Notes: generated from the letters alone by a model not told the origin. 64,000 nt of DNA from Bradyrhizobium sp. JYMT SZCCT0180 (GCF_018130165.1 NZ_JAFCLZ010000036.1:1-64000); one strand, 5' to 3'; shown: positions 17,337-25,680, numbered from the stretch's first letter. A program made the numbers and translations.

Positions 17337-17591
17337 ATGGAAAACGTACACAAATGTACCTCCGTGCTGTCGCCGCTGATTGCGGAGGCTAAGACGAGCA
17401 CCATTCCGCTGGCCGAAAATGCCATCGACGAATTGGTCGCCGTGACGCCCGCACCCCAGCAAAGAGACGCCCTGGAAAGTGTTCGGTCGGTGGTGAAAGC
17501 TCACGGAGACGCGGCCGGGCCCGGCTCTCAGTGCGACTTTGCAGATGCCGTGAATGACTACATCGAAAAGCTGATGCGGCGTCTCATCTGA
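17337..17591 (+). CDS. Small hypothetical protein
   Basis: 84 aa, predicted soluble and helical, acidic to neutral (SPLIAEAKTSTIPLAENAID, FADAVNDYIEKLMRRLI). No motif recognised. It starts at the first ATG after a promoter-like sequence shared with the gene at 17684, with no clear Shine-Dalgarno. The shared upstream sequence supports it as a real gene. Confidence 0.5.
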   Translation: MENVHKCTSVLSPLIAEAKTSTIPLAENAIDELVAVTPAPQQRDALESVRSVVKAHGDAAGPGSQCDFADAVNDYIEKLMRRLI

Positions 17592-17648
17592 CACCGCGAC
17601 CCCAACCGGTCGCCAAGTCGATCGGTTGATTGTGGCAGGGTTGCTGGC

Positions 17649-17683
17649 TGGAAAACGCGCGGTTCCGGGCGCATATTCGGGGC
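17649..17683 (+). promoter_or_regulatory. Candidate leaderless promoter (3 of 3)
   Basis: TGGAAA at 17649-17654, 17 bp, CATATT at 17672-17677, then 6 bases to the ATG at 17684. It is a near copy of the sequence before 17337. Confidence 0.5.
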
Positions 17684-17890
17684 ATGGCGACGATTGTTCA
17701 ATGCAATTGCGGCGCCGAGTACAGACGTACTGAAGAGAAGTTCTTGGTACCGCAAACAGGTGACGCGGTCTGCACGGTCTGCGGGGCGGCGCTGGAGTCG
17801 TGGTGGAATAGCGGCCACGTTCCCACCTACGAGCTTATTGAACGTCCTCGGACGGAAGGCGGGAACGGCAAGGCACCCGAAACGCCCTAG
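17684..17890 (+). CDS. Small Cys-rich (zinc-ribbon-like) protein
   Basis: 68 aa read from MATIVQCNCGAEYRRTEEKF. CNC and CTVCGAALESWW supply four Cys for a likely zinc site, followed by an aromatic-rich stretch. No enzyme motif. The frame is open back to 17630, but the ATG at 17684 carries the repeated promoter-like upstream block. Related in layout to the gene at 16865. Confidence 0.6.
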   Translation: MATIVQCNCGAEYRRTEEKFLVPQTGDAVCTVCGAALESWWNSGHVPTYELIERPRTEGGNGKAPETP

Positions 17891-17994
17891 GGACCCCAAC
17901 CAGTTCGCCAAGCGATCATGGACTTTGCGACGGGGGCCGGGGCCCAGAATTAACCACAGGGGTCGTTCTTCAAATTGACCCGCCAGGCACGCGC

Positions 17995-18037
17995 TTGACT
18001 CTTAGAACAAAAAAGGAACAATGTTCCTCATATGTTC
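17995..18037 (+). promoter_or_regulatory. Promoter with LexA (SOS) box before a 32-aa membrane peptide gene
   Basis: TTGACT at 17995-18000, 16 bp, AACAAT at 18017-18022, then GTTC-N7-GTTC at 18023-18037 (GTTC CTCATAT GTTC). This is the direct-repeat operator known for alphaproteobacterial LexA. Its place immediately after the -10 box would allow repression. The same pattern occurs before lexA at 60737-60751. Confidence 0.8.
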
Positions 18038-18057
18038 TTGGATCGGGAGTGCCTGCG

Positions 18058-18156
18058 ATGTTGAGGATGTTTGTGGAAGAAGCCGCTGCTCTGGCGTCGA
18101 TTACGCTGTTTGTCGGGATGATCGCGGTGTGGGCGCAGCTGATTCCCCAGCTCTGA
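18058..18156 (+). CDS. SOS-controlled micro membrane protein (SidA-like candidate)
   Basis: 32 aa: MLRMFVEEAAALASITLF, then a continuing hydrophobic run VGMIAVWAQLIPQL. It has a short polar N-terminus and one membrane helix of about 20 residues. GGGAG lies 8 bases before the ATG, and a LexA box sits in the promoter. Caulobacter SidA is a 29-aa SOS-induced inner-membrane peptide that blocks division. Size, topology and SOS control agree, but I cannot align the two here, so the name is not assigned. dnaE follows 211 bp downstream. Too short for most gene finders. Confidence 0.75.
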   Translation: MLRMFVEEAAALASITLFVGMIAVWAQLIPQL

Positions 18157-18367
18157 GGTGGGGGCGGGATCGGGGCCGGCGTACCCCCAAAACGGGCTTC
18201 GACAGCCCCTTGGGGAAAAGCCGGATGGCGGGCACAAGCTGAGCGTTCCGCGTGGACTCCGCTAGCCCAACGCATCACCATTGGAGTTGGCGAGTCGGCG
18301 CCCGGGAAGGTTTCCCGGAGAGCCTGACGATCGCTCCCAGCCACGATGCAAGAGCCCTCAAAGCGAC

Positions 18368-21300
18368 ATGTCCAACGCCGGATTCGTTCATCTCCACGTT
18401 CATTCGGCCTATTCGCTGCTGAAGGGTTCGATCAAGATCGCCAAGCTCGGCGAGCTTGCCAAGGCTGACCGCCAGCCGGCGCTGGCGCTGACCGATACCG
18501 ACAACATGTTCGGGGCGCTGGAATTCTCCGACAAGATGGCGGGCTATGGCATCCAGCCGATCGTTGGGCTGGAACTCGCGGTCGATTTCGGCGACCAGGA
18601 TCCCAACGCGCGCAATGCGCTTGCCACCGCGCCTGCGCGAATCGTGCTGCTGGCGGCGCGCGAGCGCGGCTATCGCAGCCTGATGCACCTGAACTCGCGG
18701 GCGTTCCAGGAGACGCCGGTTCATCAATCTCCGCACATCAAGCTCGAATGGCTTGAAGGCTATTCGGAGGACCTGATCGCGCTGACCGGCGGCCCCGAGG
18801 GGCCGATCTCGCTGGCGCTGCTCGGCGATCATTCTGCGCTGGCGGCAACCCGCTGCGACCGGCTGACCAGCCTGTTCGGCGACCGCCTCTATGTCGAATT
18901 GCAGCGCCACGGCATCGACAAGGAGCGCCGTGTCGAATCGGGCCTGATCGATCTCGCCTATGCCAAGGGCCTGCCGCTGGTCGCGACCAACGAGCCATAT
19001 TTCGCAAGCACTGACGACTACGAAGCCCACGACGCGCTGCTGTGCATCGCCGGCGGCCGCCTGATCGCCGAAACCGACCGCGAACAGCTGACGCCGGATC
19101 ACCGCTTCAAGACCCGCGCCGAAATGGCGGTCCTGTTCGCCGACATTCCGGAGGCCCTGGCTTCCACCGTCGAGATCGCCGAGCGCTGTTCGTTCCGGCC
19201 GATGACGCGCAAGCCGATTTTGCCGCGCTTCACGGTTGGCGCGGGATCGGGATCCGATGCGGTCGGCGAAGAGGCTGCCGAACTGAAGCGTCAGGCCGAG
19301 GAGGGGCTTGCCAGGCGCCTTTCGGTGCATGGCTTGTCGCAGGGCACCTCGGAGGAGGATTACCGGAAGCGGCTGGCGTTCGAGATCGACGTCATCAACC
19401 GCATGAACTATGCGGGCTACTTCCTCATCGTTTCCGACTTCATCAAATGGGCCAAGGACAACGACATTCCGGTCGGGCCGGGCCGCGGCTCGGGCGCGGG
19501 ATCGCTGGTGGCCTATGCCTTGACCATCACCGACCTCGATCCGCTTCGCTTTGGCCTGCTGTTCGAGCGCTTCCTCAATCCGGAACGCGTCTCGATGCCG
19601 GACTTCGACATCGACTTCTGTCAGGATCGCCGCGGCGAGGTCATCGACTACGTGCAGCAGCGCTACGGCCGCGATCAGGTGGCGCAAATCATCACCTTCG
19701 GTACGCTGCAGGCGAGGGGCGTGCTGCGCGACGTCGGCCGCGTGCTGCAGATGCCTTACGGGCAGGTCGACAAACTGACCAAACTGGTGCCGCAGAATCC
19801 CGCAGCCCCGGTAACGCTGGCCGCGGCGATCGAGAGTGAACCAAAACTGCAGGCGTTCCGCGACGAAGATCCCGTCGTGGCGCGCGCCTTCGATATCGCG
19901 CAGCGCCTGGAAGGACTGACCCGGCACGCTTCGACGCACGCCGCCGGCATCGTGATCGGCGATCGCCCCTTGAGCGAACTGGTGCCGCTCTATCGCGACC
20001 CCAAATCCGACATGCCGGTGACCCAGTTCAACATGAAATGGGTCGAGCCGGCCGGCCTCGTGAAGTTCGACTTTCTCGGCCTGAAGACGCTGACCGTGCT
20101 CGACGTCGCGGTCAAACTGCTCAGGCAGCGCGATATCCACGTTGATCTGGCAACGCTGCCGATCGAAGACGCCGCAAGCTACCAGATGCTGGCGAAGGGC
20201 GATGTGGTCGGCGTGTTCCAGGTGGAAAGCCAGGGCATGCGGCGCGCGCTGGTCGATATGCGGCCCGACCGCTTTGAGGACATCATCGCGCTGGTGGCGC
20301 TCTATCGCCCCGGCCCGATGGCTAACATCCCGACCTATTGCGCGCGCAAGCATGGCGACGAGGAGCCGGAATATCTGCATCCGATCCTGGAGCCGATCCT
20401 GAAGGAGACCTTCGGCGTCATCATCTACCAGGAACAGGTGATGCAGATCGCCCAGGTGATGGCCGGCTATTCGCTCGGCGACGCCGACCTGCTGCGCCGG
20501 GCGATGGGCAAGAAGATCCGTGCCGAAATGGAGAAGCAGCGCTCGATCTTCGTGGCCGGTTCGGTCAAGAACGGCGTGCCGAAGGGGCAGGCGGACACGA
20601 TCTTCGAACTGCTGGCGAAGTTCGCCGACTACGGCTTCAACAAGAGCCACGCGGCGGCCTATGCGTTGGTGTCCTTCCACACCGCTTACATGAAGGCGCA
20701 TTATCCGGTCGAGTTCATTGCCGCGTCGATGACGCTCGAACTCAACAACACCGACAAGCTCAGCGAGTTTCGCGCTGAGGCGCAGCGGCTCGGCATCAAG
20801 GTCGAGGCGCCCAATATCAACCGCTCGGCTGCGACCTTCGAGGTTGGCGAAAACACCATCTATTATGCGCTGGCCGCGCTGAAGGGCGTCGGTCCGCAGG
20901 CTGTCGAACTGATCGTGGAAGAACGGCGCAAAGGGCTGTTCACCTCGCTTGCCGATTTCGCCGCGCGCGTTAATCCGCGCGCGATCAACAAGCGCGTCAT
21001 CGAAAGCCTGGCCGCCGCCGGCGCTTTCGACACGATCGATTCAAACCGCGCGCGGGTATTTGGCGGCGCCGAGGCTATTCTGGCCGCCTGCCAGCGGAGC
21101 CATGAGGCGTCGACGGTCGGGCAGAACGACATGTTCGGCGGCGCCGCGGATGCTCCGACCATCATGCTGCCGCAGATCGAACCGTGGTTGCCGGCCGAGC
21201 GGCTGCGGCGCGAATACGACGCCATCGGCTTCTTCCTGTCCGGCCATCCGCTCGACGATTACGCTGCGGTGCTGAAGCGGCTACGCGTGCAGTCCTGGGC

Positions 21301-21874
21301 GGAATTCTCGCGCGCGGTCAAAACCGGCGCGACCGCCGGCAAGGTCGCGGCCACGGTCGTCTCGCGCATGGAGCGGCGGACCAAGACCGGCAACAAGATG
21401 GGCATCATGGGGCTGTCCGACCCGACCGGCCATTTCGAAGCGGTGCTGTTCTCCGAAGGCCTCGCGCAATATCGCGACGTGCTGGAGCCGGGCGCAGCCG
21501 TGCTGCTGCAACTCGGCGCTGAACTGCAGGGCGAGGACGTGCGGGCGAGGGTGCTGCATGCCGAGCCGCTGGATGACGCGGCGGCCAAAACTCAAAAGGG
21601 TCTTCGCATTTTCGTGCGCGACACCAAGCCGCTGGATTCGATCGCGCGGCGGCTGAACATGCCGGAGCCGGTCGTGCCCGGCGCGCTCAAGGGTCTGCCG
21701 GCGAAACCGGCGCCCGCACCGTTGGGCGGCGCCGATGGCGACGTCTCGCTGGTGATCATGCTCGACCTCGAAACCGAGGTCGAGATGAAGCTTCCCGGCC
21801 GCTTCAAGGTCTCGCCGCAGATCGCCGGCGCGATCAAGGCGGTGTCCGGCGTGGTTGACGTCCAGACGCTGTAG
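18368..21874 (+). CDS. dnaE: DNA polymerase III subunit alpha (replicative, DnaE1 type)
   Basis: 1168 aa catalytic subunit of the replicative polymerase. The N-terminal PHP domain begins FVHLHVHSAYSLLKGSIKI. The palm carries the active-site acidic motif MPDFDIDFCQDRR (about residues 410-422) and GPGRGSGAGSLVAYAL. A finger/beta-binding region follows (GQNDMFGG resembles a clamp-binding motif). A C-terminal OB domain lies around ATVVSRMERRTKTGNKMGIM. The N-terminus and length fit DnaE1, not the mutagenic DnaE2/ImuC. I chose MSNAGF at 18368; the frame is open 29 codons upstream without domain homology. dnaE itself has no LexA box visible close to the start. Confidence 0.95.
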   Translation: MSNAGFVHLHVHSAYSLLKGSIKIAKLGELAKADRQPALALTDTDNMFGALEFSDKMAGYGIQPIVGLELAVDFGDQDPNARNALATAPARIVLLAARERGYRSLMHLNSRAFQETPVHQSPHIKLEWLEGYSEDLIALTGGPEGPISLALLGDHSALAATRCDRLTSLFGDRLYVELQRHGIDKERRVESGLIDLAYAKGLPLVATNEPYFASTDDYEAHDALLCIAGGRLIAETDREQLTPDHRFKTRAEMAVLFADIPEALASTVEIAERCSFRPMTRKPILPRFTVGAGSGSDAVGEEAAELKRQAEEGLARRLSVHGLSQGTSEEDYRKRLAFEIDVINRMNYAGYFLIVSDFIKWAKDNDIPVGPGRGSGAGSLVAYALTITDLDPLRFGLLFERFLNPERVSMPDFDIDFCQDRRGEVIDYVQQRYGRDQVAQIITFGTLQARGVLRDVGRVLQMPYGQVDKLTKLVPQNPAAPVTLAAAIESEPKLQAFRDEDPVVARAFDIAQRLEGLTRHASTHAAGIVIGDRPLSELVPLYRDPKSDMPVTQFNMKWVEPAGLVKFDFLGLKTLTVLDVAVKLLRQRDIHVDLATLPIEDAASYQMLAKGDVVGVFQVESQGMRRALVDMRPDRFEDIIALVALYRPGPMANIPTYCARKHGDEEPEYLHPILEPILKETFGVIIYQEQVMQIAQVMAGYSLGDADLLRRAMGKKIRAEMEKQRSIFVAGSVKNGVPKGQADTIFELLAKFADYGFNKSHAAAYALVSFHTAYMKAHYPVEFIAASMTLELNNTDKLSEFRAEAQRLGIKVEAPNINRSAATFEVGENTIYYALAALKGVGPQAVELIVEERRKGLFTSLADFAARVNPRAINKRVIESLAAAGAFDTIDSNRARVFGGAEAILAACQRSHEASTVGQNDMFGGAADAPTIMLPQIEPWLPAERLRREYDAIGFFLSGHPLDDYAAVLKRLRVQSWAEFSRAVKTGATAGKVAATVVSRMERRTKTGNKMGIMGLSDPTGHFEAVLFSEGLAQYRDVLEPGAAVLLQLGAELQGEDVRARVLHAEPLDDAAAKTQKGLRIFVRDTKPLDSIARRLNMPEPVVPGALKGLPAKPAPAPLGGADGDVSLVIMLDLETEVEMKLPGRFKVSPQIAGAIKAVSGVVDVQTL

Positions 21875-21886
21875 CGGGGTTGGGCG

Positions 21887-22042
21887 CTATTCCGATTCGA
21901 CGTCATCGAGACGGACGCCGCGTCCGGCCTGCAGGCTATTGCGGGCGCGCTCGATCCGCTTCAGAAATCGAGGATCGTTCTCGAGCCGATGGTCGGAGAA
22001 CGGAACCTCCATCATACCGGCCTTGCGAATTGTGCGAACCAT
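21887..22042 (-). CDS. Orphan antitoxin-like small protein
   Basis: 51 aa: MVRTIRKAGMMEVPFSDH, then FLKRIERARNSLQAGRGV and RLDDVESE. The segment ERAR.SL.AGRGVRLDDVE looks like the C-terminal half of type II antitoxins (Phd/ParD-like proteins often end this way). GGAGG stands 7 bases before the ATG, so translation is likely. No toxin gene lies downstream, where dnaE ends convergently. Upstream on the same strand a short frame (about 22137-22043) reads YVLHVIGKQRSDIEILAIAA, which could be the tail of a lost RelE/HigB-type toxin. Confidence 0.6.
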   Translation of the reverse strand: MVRTIRKAGMMEVPFSDHRLENDPRFLKRIERARNSLQAGRGVRLDDVESE

Positions 22043-22187
22043 GAGTCGGCCTCCAATTTAGCCGCGATCGCCAAAATCTCGATGTCGCTGCGCTGTTTAC
22101 CGATTACGTGGAGGACATAGCAACAGCTATTGCAACCTCACGATGTTTTCGGCTATGCCCTTTTCCGGGACAAGTGCTGGGGACGTT

Positions 22188-22715
22188 ATGTTGGGGCGTG
22201 GAATTGCGCTGCTTTTGGGCGCGTTGCTGTTGTCGGGTTGTATGACCGCCAAAGTCGGAACAGACTATGCGGCGATGTCACAGAAGATCGGTCCGCCAAA
22301 ACCAGGACTGTCCCGGGTAGTGGTGCTTCAACGAAAGCGCGACGGCCTGTCCATGTCCCTTTGCGCCTGCGATGTGAAGCTGGACGGCAGTCCAATGGGC
22401 AAGGTGGTGGTCGGAACCTACGCCTATGCCGATCTCCCGGCCGGTCCACACCAACTCACTGCGACCGAAGTGATGTTTCCCGGCGAGTCCAGGCGAGATT
22501 TCACCACGGCGTCCGGCCGCACTTATTTCTTTCTGGTAAAATCGAGCGCGAGGCATGACGCGGTAACCGGCACAACCATGGTTGCGGGATTGGCTGGGGC
22601 CCTGGTTGCGTCCGTTGCAACGTCCGGCAGCGACAATACAGGACCGGCCGACCTTATTGCGCTGGACGAGCCGACGGCGAGAACGACGCTCGCCGAACTA
22701 CAATTAGCGGACTAA
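22188..22715 (+). CDS. Lipoprotein, DUF2846-like
   Basis: 175 aa. The signal peptide with lipobox (ALLLGALLLSGC) predicts lipid attachment at Cys. The mature part has a beta-rich pattern SRVVVLQRKRDG...VKLDGSPMGKVVVGTYAYADLPAGPHQLTA that fits the DUF2846 family (carboxypeptidase-regulatory-like fold). A later hydrophobic stretch (TMVAGLAGALVASVAT) may pack on the membrane. Start MLGRGIALLL at 22188, with GGGGA upstream; the earlier in-frame ATG at 22143 would bury the signal peptide. Function unknown. Confidence 0.75.
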   Translation: MLGRGIALLLGALLLSGCMTAKVGTDYAAMSQKIGPPKPGLSRVVVLQRKRDGLSMSLCACDVKLDGSPMGKVVVGTYAYADLPAGPHQLTATEVMFPGESRRDFTTASGRTYFFLVKSSARHDAVTGTTMVAGLAGALVASVATSGSDNTGPADLIALDEPTARTTLAELQLAD

Positions 22716-22803
22716 GCCCCAGCTGAAGCCAGGCCCGCAGCGGCTCGGAGCCGGGCGATGAGCCGCGGACCGTGGCAGTCCGGTATCGTCGCGACCTCTC
22801 CTG

Positions 22804-23949
22804 TTACAGCGACCGCGCGATCAACAGCTTCATGATCTCGTTGGTGCCGCCGTAGATCTTCTGGATCCGCGCATCCACGAACATCCGCGCGATCGGATAT
22901 TCCTCCATGTAGCCGTAGCCGCCGTGGAGCTGCAGGCATTCGTCCGCGGTTTCCACCTGCTTCTGCGAAGTCCACCATTTTGCCATCGAGGCAGTCACGG
23001 TATCGAGTTCACCGGCGACGAGGCGTTCGACGCACCAGTCGACGAACACGCGCGCGATCATGGCCTCGGTCTTGCGCTCGGCCAGCTTGAACGCGGTGTT
23101 CTGGAATTCGATGATGGGCTTGCCGAAAGCTTTTCGTTCCTTGGTATAGTCGGCGGTCAGCTTGATCGCGCGCTCCATCGACGCCACGGCGCCGACGGCC
23201 AGCGAGAGGCGCTCCTGCGGCAATTGCTGCATCAGCTGCACGAAACCGTTGCCTTCCTCGCTGCCCAGCAGGTTCTCCGGCGGCGCCACCGCATTGTCGA
23301 AGAACAATTCGGACGTGTCGGATGCGTGCAGGCCGATCTTGTCGAGGTTGCGGCCGCGGCGGAAGCCGTCATTGCCTTCGGCTTCCAGGACGATCAGCGA
23401 GATTCCCTTGGCGCCGGGCTCGCCGGTGCGCGCGACCACGATGATCAGGTCGGCGGCCTGGCCGTTGGTAATGAACGTCTTCTGGCCGTTGATGACGTAA
23501 TTGTTGCCTTGCTTTCGGGCCGTCGTGCGCACGCCCTGCAAATCGGAGCCGGTGCCGGGTTCGGTCATGGCGATGGCGCCGACGAACTCGCCGCTGGCCA
23601 TCTTCGGCAACCAGCGCCGCTTCTGTTCCTCGGTCCCGTAGTTCAAAATGTAATGCGCGACGATAGCGCTATGCACCGAGTACCCGGTCGTCACTTCCGG
23701 CACCACGGTTTCGAGATCCTCGATCACGGCAGCTTCATAGGCGAAGCTGGCGCCCAGCCCGCCATAGGCTTCCGGGACGCTCGGCAGCAGGGCGCCCATC
23801 TCGCCCAGCGCCCGCCAGGCCGAGCGATCGACCATCTTCTGATCGCGCCATGTCTCGGCGTGCGGCGCCAGGTCCTTGGCGAGAAATTTGCGGAATTGAT
23901 CGCGAAAGACGTCCAGATCCTCCGTCATCCAGGAAGAACGATATTGCAT
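22804..23949 (-). CDS. Acyl-CoA dehydrogenase (LCAD-like)
   Basis: 381 aa FAD flavoenzyme introducing the alpha-beta double bond into an acyl-CoA. The N-terminal helical domain has RKFLAKDLAPHAETWRD. The middle domain has FVGAIAMTEPGTGSDLQGVRT and the KTFITNGQ loop. The C-terminal domain ends QLHGGYGYMEEYPIARMFVD then IYGGTNEIMKLLIARSL. As in mammalian long-chain dehydrogenase, the Glu of the YEGT position is Gly, so the catalytic base must come from another helix. It is the last gene of a five-gene minus-strand unit, 12 bp after the SDR gene. Confidence 0.92.
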   Translation of the reverse strand: MQYRSSWMTEDLDVFRDQFRKFLAKDLAPHAETWRDQKMVDRSAWRALGEMGALLPSVPEAYGGLGASFAYEAAVIEDLETVVPEVTTGYSVHSAIVAHYILNYGTEEQKRRWLPKMASGEFVGAIAMTEPGTGSDLQGVRTTARKQGNNYVINGQKTFITNGQAADLIIVVARTGEPGAKGISLIVLEAEGNDGFRRGRNLDKIGLHASDTSELFFDNAVAPPENLLGSEEGNGFVQLMQQLPQERLSLAVGAVASMERAIKLTADYTKERKAFGKPIIEFQNTAFKLAERKTEAMIARVFVDWCVERLVAGELDTVTASMAKWWTSQKQVETADECLQLHGGYGYMEEYPIARMFVDARIQKIYGGTNEIMKLLIARSL

Positions 23950-23961
23950 GGGATCCCCGCG

Positions 23962-24789
23962 CTAGATGATGAGGCCGCCACCGCAGACGACGACTTGCCC
24001 ACTGATGTAGTTCGATTCCGGGCTGCAGAACAGATAGACCGCATCGGCGGCTTCTTCCGGCGTGCCGCCGCGTCCGAGCGGGATCATCCTCGCCATCGCA
24101 TCGAGCATCTGGGGCTGGACCCCGACCTTGATGTCACGGCCGGCGACGTCGATGGTCTTCTGCTGGGTTTCGATCGGCTGGGTCAGGCGCGTATTGATCA
24201 GGCCGAAGGCCACGCAATTGACGTTGACCTTGTAGCGTCCCCATTCCTTGCACAGCGTGCGCGTCAACCCGATCAGCGAAGCCTTGGCCGACGAATAGCT
24301 CGCTTGGCCGGCGTTACCGTAAAGGCCGGCGATCGAGGAGATGTTGACCACCTTGCGAAACACCTCGCGGCCGGCTTCGGCCTCTTTCTTTGCCATGATC
24401 CGGATCGGCTCGGAGGCGGCGCGCAGCAGGCGGAACGGTGCGACAAGGTGGACGTCAAGCATGGCCTGGAACTGCTCGTCGGTCATCTTCTGGATCGTGG
24501 AGTCCCAAGTATAACCGGCGTTGTTGATGATGATGTCGAGGCCGCCGAATGTTTCCATGGCTGCGCCGACGAAACGGTCGGAGAAGCCGGTTTCGGAAAC
24601 ACTGCCGTTGATCGCGATGGCTTCGCCGCCGCCCTTGCGGATTTCCGCGGCGACGGCGTCGCCCGGCGCCGCATCGAGATCGTTGACCACGACCTTCGCA
24701 CCCTCGCTGGCAAGTTTCAGCGCAATCGCGCGGCCGATGCCTCGCCCCGATCCCGTGATCAGTGCGACTTTTCCCTTGAGTTTGGTCAT
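23962..24789 (-). CDS. SDR-family 3-oxoacyl/3-hydroxyacyl-CoA oxidoreductase
   Basis: 275 aa short-chain dehydrogenase. Rossmann motif TGSGRGIGRAIA, the NNAG motif as IIINNAGYTWD, and the catalytic Ser/Tyr/Lys region NISSIAGLYGNAGQASYSSAKASL are present; Tyr and Lys are in YSSAK. C-terminal PLGRGGTPEEAADAVYLFCSP is FabG-like. The context suggests oxidation of a 3-hydroxyacyl-CoA. Start MTKLKGKVALITG at 24789 with AGGGA upstream; the frame runs 14 codons further back. Confidence 0.9.
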   Translation of the reverse strand: MTKLKGKVALITGSGRGIGRAIALKLASEGAKVVVNDLDAAPGDAVAAEIRKGGGEAIAINGSVSETGFSDRFVGAAMETFGGLDIIINNAGYTWDSTIQKMTDEQFQAMLDVHLVAPFRLLRAASEPIRIMAKKEAEAGREVFRKVVNISSIAGLYGNAGQASYSSAKASLIGLTRTLCKEWGRYKVNVNCVAFGLINTRLTQPIETQQKTIDVAGRDIKVGVQPQMLDAMARMIPLGRGGTPEEAADAVYLFCSPESNYISGQVVVCGGGLII

Positions 24790-24802
24790 TTGTTTTCCCT
24801 GA

Positions 24803-25219
24803 TCAGAGTGCGATGACGGCTTCGCCGGCAAGCTTGAGATCGCCGTTCTCGTCCTTGGTCGTCAGCGCCAGCTTCGCGCATCGCTCGCCATCATGTTCGA
24901 CGAATTCGGAAACATGTCCCTCGCAGGTCAGGCGTGCACCGAGCTGCGTGATCGCGACGAAGCGCGTCGAGAACACGCGAAGCCGCGGGGGAGGGACCGC
25001 ATCGGTCAGCGCCTGGCCGAGATAGCCCATGACCAGCATGCCGTGGGTAAAGACGTCCGGATATCCGGCGGCCTTGGCGAAATCCAGGTCGACATGGATC
25101 GGATTGTGGTCGCCCGAGGCGCCGCAATAGAGCGCCAGCGTGTGGCGGCTGATCGACGGAAAAACCTTGTGGACGATGCGGTCGCCTATCGCGGGTTGAT
25201 CTTTCACAGGCTTGCTCAT
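24803..25219 (-). CDS. MaoC-like enoyl-CoA hydratase, catalytic subunit
   Basis: 138 aa hot-dog protein with the complete hydratase-2 motif YCGASGDHNPIHVDLDFA, including the catalytic Asp and His, and FTHGMLVMGYLGQ afterwards. It is translationally coupled by a 4-bp overlap to the preceding degenerate MaoC-like gene, so the two probably form a heteromeric hydratase. Confidence 0.88.
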   Translation of the reverse strand: MSKPVKDQPAIGDRIVHKVFPSISRHTLALYCGASGDHNPIHVDLDFAKAAGYPDVFTHGMLVMGYLGQALTDAVPPPRLRVFSTRFVAITQLGARLTCEGHVSEFVEHDGERCAKLALTTKDENGDLKLAGEAVIAL

Positions 25220-25671
25220 GCGGTTCTGGGATTGAGCACCACCACGGTGCGCGAGACGTCCGCGACGTGGGTGCCGTTCTGATTGGTGACTTTGGTTTCG
25301 ATGCCGACCAGCGTCATCGCGCCACCTTTCTTGTCGGCGACGCTGACGATGCGCGGCTGGAACAGCAGCGTGTCGCCGACCACCACGGGTGCCCGGTACG
25401 CGAAGCGCTGTTCGCCATGCAGCAGGCGCCCGATGTCGACGCCGATGACGGTGATGAACTCGAAGGCCTGTTCCGCGTCCATCATCTCAAGGCAGAACAG
25501 ATAGGTCGGCGGCACCGGCGTCGCGGCATAGCCGGCGGCCTGCGCGGCCTTGGCATCGCCATAGACCGGATTGGTCTCGCCGAGCGTCTCGCGGAAATAA
25601 CGCAGGCGTCCGGGCTCGACATGCGCGGTGACAGGCGAAAGGCTGCGTCCGATGAGGGAGGGGTCAATCAT
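25216..25671 (-). CDS. MaoC N-terminal-type (FAS1-like) dehydratase subunit, non-catalytic half
   Basis: 151 aa hot-dog protein. The segment LRYFRETLGETNPVYGDAKA lies where a hydratase motif would be but lacks the Asp and His. The rest (LHGEQRFAYRAPVVVGDTL) fits the MaoC N-terminal/FAS1-like dehydratase family. It overlaps the catalytic MaoC gene by 4 bp. The pair recalls two-subunit enoyl-CoA hydratases of sterol side-chain degradation, but the substrate here is unknown. Confidence 0.8.
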   Translation of the reverse strand: MIDPSLIGRSLSPVTAHVEPGRLRYFRETLGETNPVYGDAKAAQAAGYAATPVPPTYLFCLEMMDAEQAFEFITVIGVDIGRLLHGEQRFAYRAPVVVGDTLLFQPRIVSVADKKGGAMTLVGIETKVTNQNGTHVADVSRTVVVLNPRTA

Positions 25672-25680
25672 ACCAGGGCC

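Noticed and set aside
18275..20701. An 808-codon minus-strand frame opposite dnaE
   Set aside because: Composition is rich in His/Arg/Asp/Gln as in GC-skew shadows, and the plus strand encodes an unmistakable DnaE.
18368..21874. DnaE2/ImuC mutagenesis polymerase, suggested by the nearby LexA box
   Set aside because: The N-terminus (HLHVHSAYSLLKG) and 1168-aa length are those of replicative DnaE1, and the LexA box belongs to the small gene upstream.
21855..22061. 68-codon plus-strand frame after dnaE
   Set aside because: The opposite strand has an antitoxin-like gene with an excellent ribosome site in the same interval.
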